Assembly (NCBI GenBank): GCA_050115555.1
Contig: JASFQI010000304.1
Span: forward strand, 1-6,232
From: JASFQI01 sp050115555
GTDB lineage: Bacteria; Desulfobacterota; DSM-4660; Desulfatiglandales; HGW-15
DNA: 6,232 bases
Direction: 5' to 3'
Shown here: positions 6,110-6,232 of the stretch, in pieces
How the letters are laid out: each line of letters opens with the position of its first letter
How positions within the stretch are numbered: the stretch's first letter is position 1
Made by a program: the position numbers and the translations under genes
The notes under the pieces: generated by a model
Seen by the model: only the letters and a program-made list of their open reading frames with translations
Databases searched by the model: none
Told to the model about the DNA's origin: nothing

Positions 6110-6232
6110 TTAGGGATATTCGATGTACGTCCAGTCTGTCAACTTTTTGGAAGCCCCTCCCTCCAGGCACTCAATGAGGTAGGTCTCCTTGACGCCCTGG
6201 CGGCAGCCGTAAGGATCGTCCGGATCCAGGGC
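6110..6232 (-). CDS. C-terminus of a probable ABC transporter substrate-binding protein (partial)
   Basis: Forty codons run from the window's right edge to a TAA at 6112-6110. The visible end is hydrophilic and has no membrane segment, which argues against a LivH or LivM permease. The closing pattern, YLIE followed by a GG turn, then LTDWTYIEYP, resembles the last strands of LivK/LivJ-type periplasmic binding proteins, which often end in a TDW-like motif. Two cysteines, at visible residues 10 and 22, could form a disulfide in the periplasm. The position directly upstream of livG on the same strand supports this identification, because binding-protein genes are usual in such operons. The family call rests on only 40 residues and on context. 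Most of the gene, and any signal peptide, lie outside the window. Confidence 0.6.
   Translation of the reverse strand, partial: ALDPDDPYGCRQGVKETYLIECLEGGASKKLTDWTYIEYP

Overview
The window reads as GC-rich bacterial chromosome. I infer a Desulfobacterota (deltaproteobacterial) sulfate reducer or syntroph, or a relative. The grounds are the linkage of livG/livF-type ABC ATPases to a long-chain acyl-CoA synthetase, a basic C-terminal tail on the LivF-like protein, and a cytidylate-kinase-like protein carrying a BON domain. This placement is inference from gene content; no rRNA or other marker is present.

Layout from left to right. (1) 1-282, + strand: the 3' end of a gene entering from the left edge; its beta-rich tail resembles a concanavalin-type sandwich, and its function is unknown. 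(2) 343-1161, - strand: a 272-aa cytidylate-kinase-like protein with a C-terminal BON domain. (3) 1162-1331: a 170-bp divergent intergenic region holding both ribosome-binding sites and a GGCCGG/CCGGCC inverted repeat. (4) 1332-2288, + strand: a 318-aa AEC (auxin efflux carrier) family permease starting at GTG. (5) 2289-2393: a 105-bp convergent spacer with no convincing terminator. (6) 2394-6232, - strand: a co-oriented cluster read right to left. It consists of the C-terminus of a probable periplasmic substrate-binding protein, livG (TTG start), livF, and a 602-aa AMP-forming long-chain acyl-CoA synthetase.

The right-hand cluster makes sense as one uptake-and-activation module. A binding protein captures a substrate, the LivG/LivF ATPases drive import through permeases that would lie outside the window, and the acyl-CoA synthetase could activate an imported carboxylic acid to its CoA thioester. 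The HAAT (branched-chain amino acid type) transporter family also carries aromatic and other carboxylates, so the substrate need not be an amino acid.

The least ordinary part is the 262-bp gap between livF and the synthetase gene. It contains a dense array of CGTG cores separated by 2- or 3-nt spacers, organised as three 18-bp units followed by two 34-bp copies (31/34 identical, offset 45 bp). About 100 bp away a shorter array of the same kind lies in inverted orientation. The array runs into the synthetase gene's Shine-Dalgarno site. I see no CRISPR array, tRNA, rRNA, transposase gene or clear intrinsic terminator. I do not see a complete undescribed multi-gene system; the repeat element and the kinase-BON fusion are the best leads.
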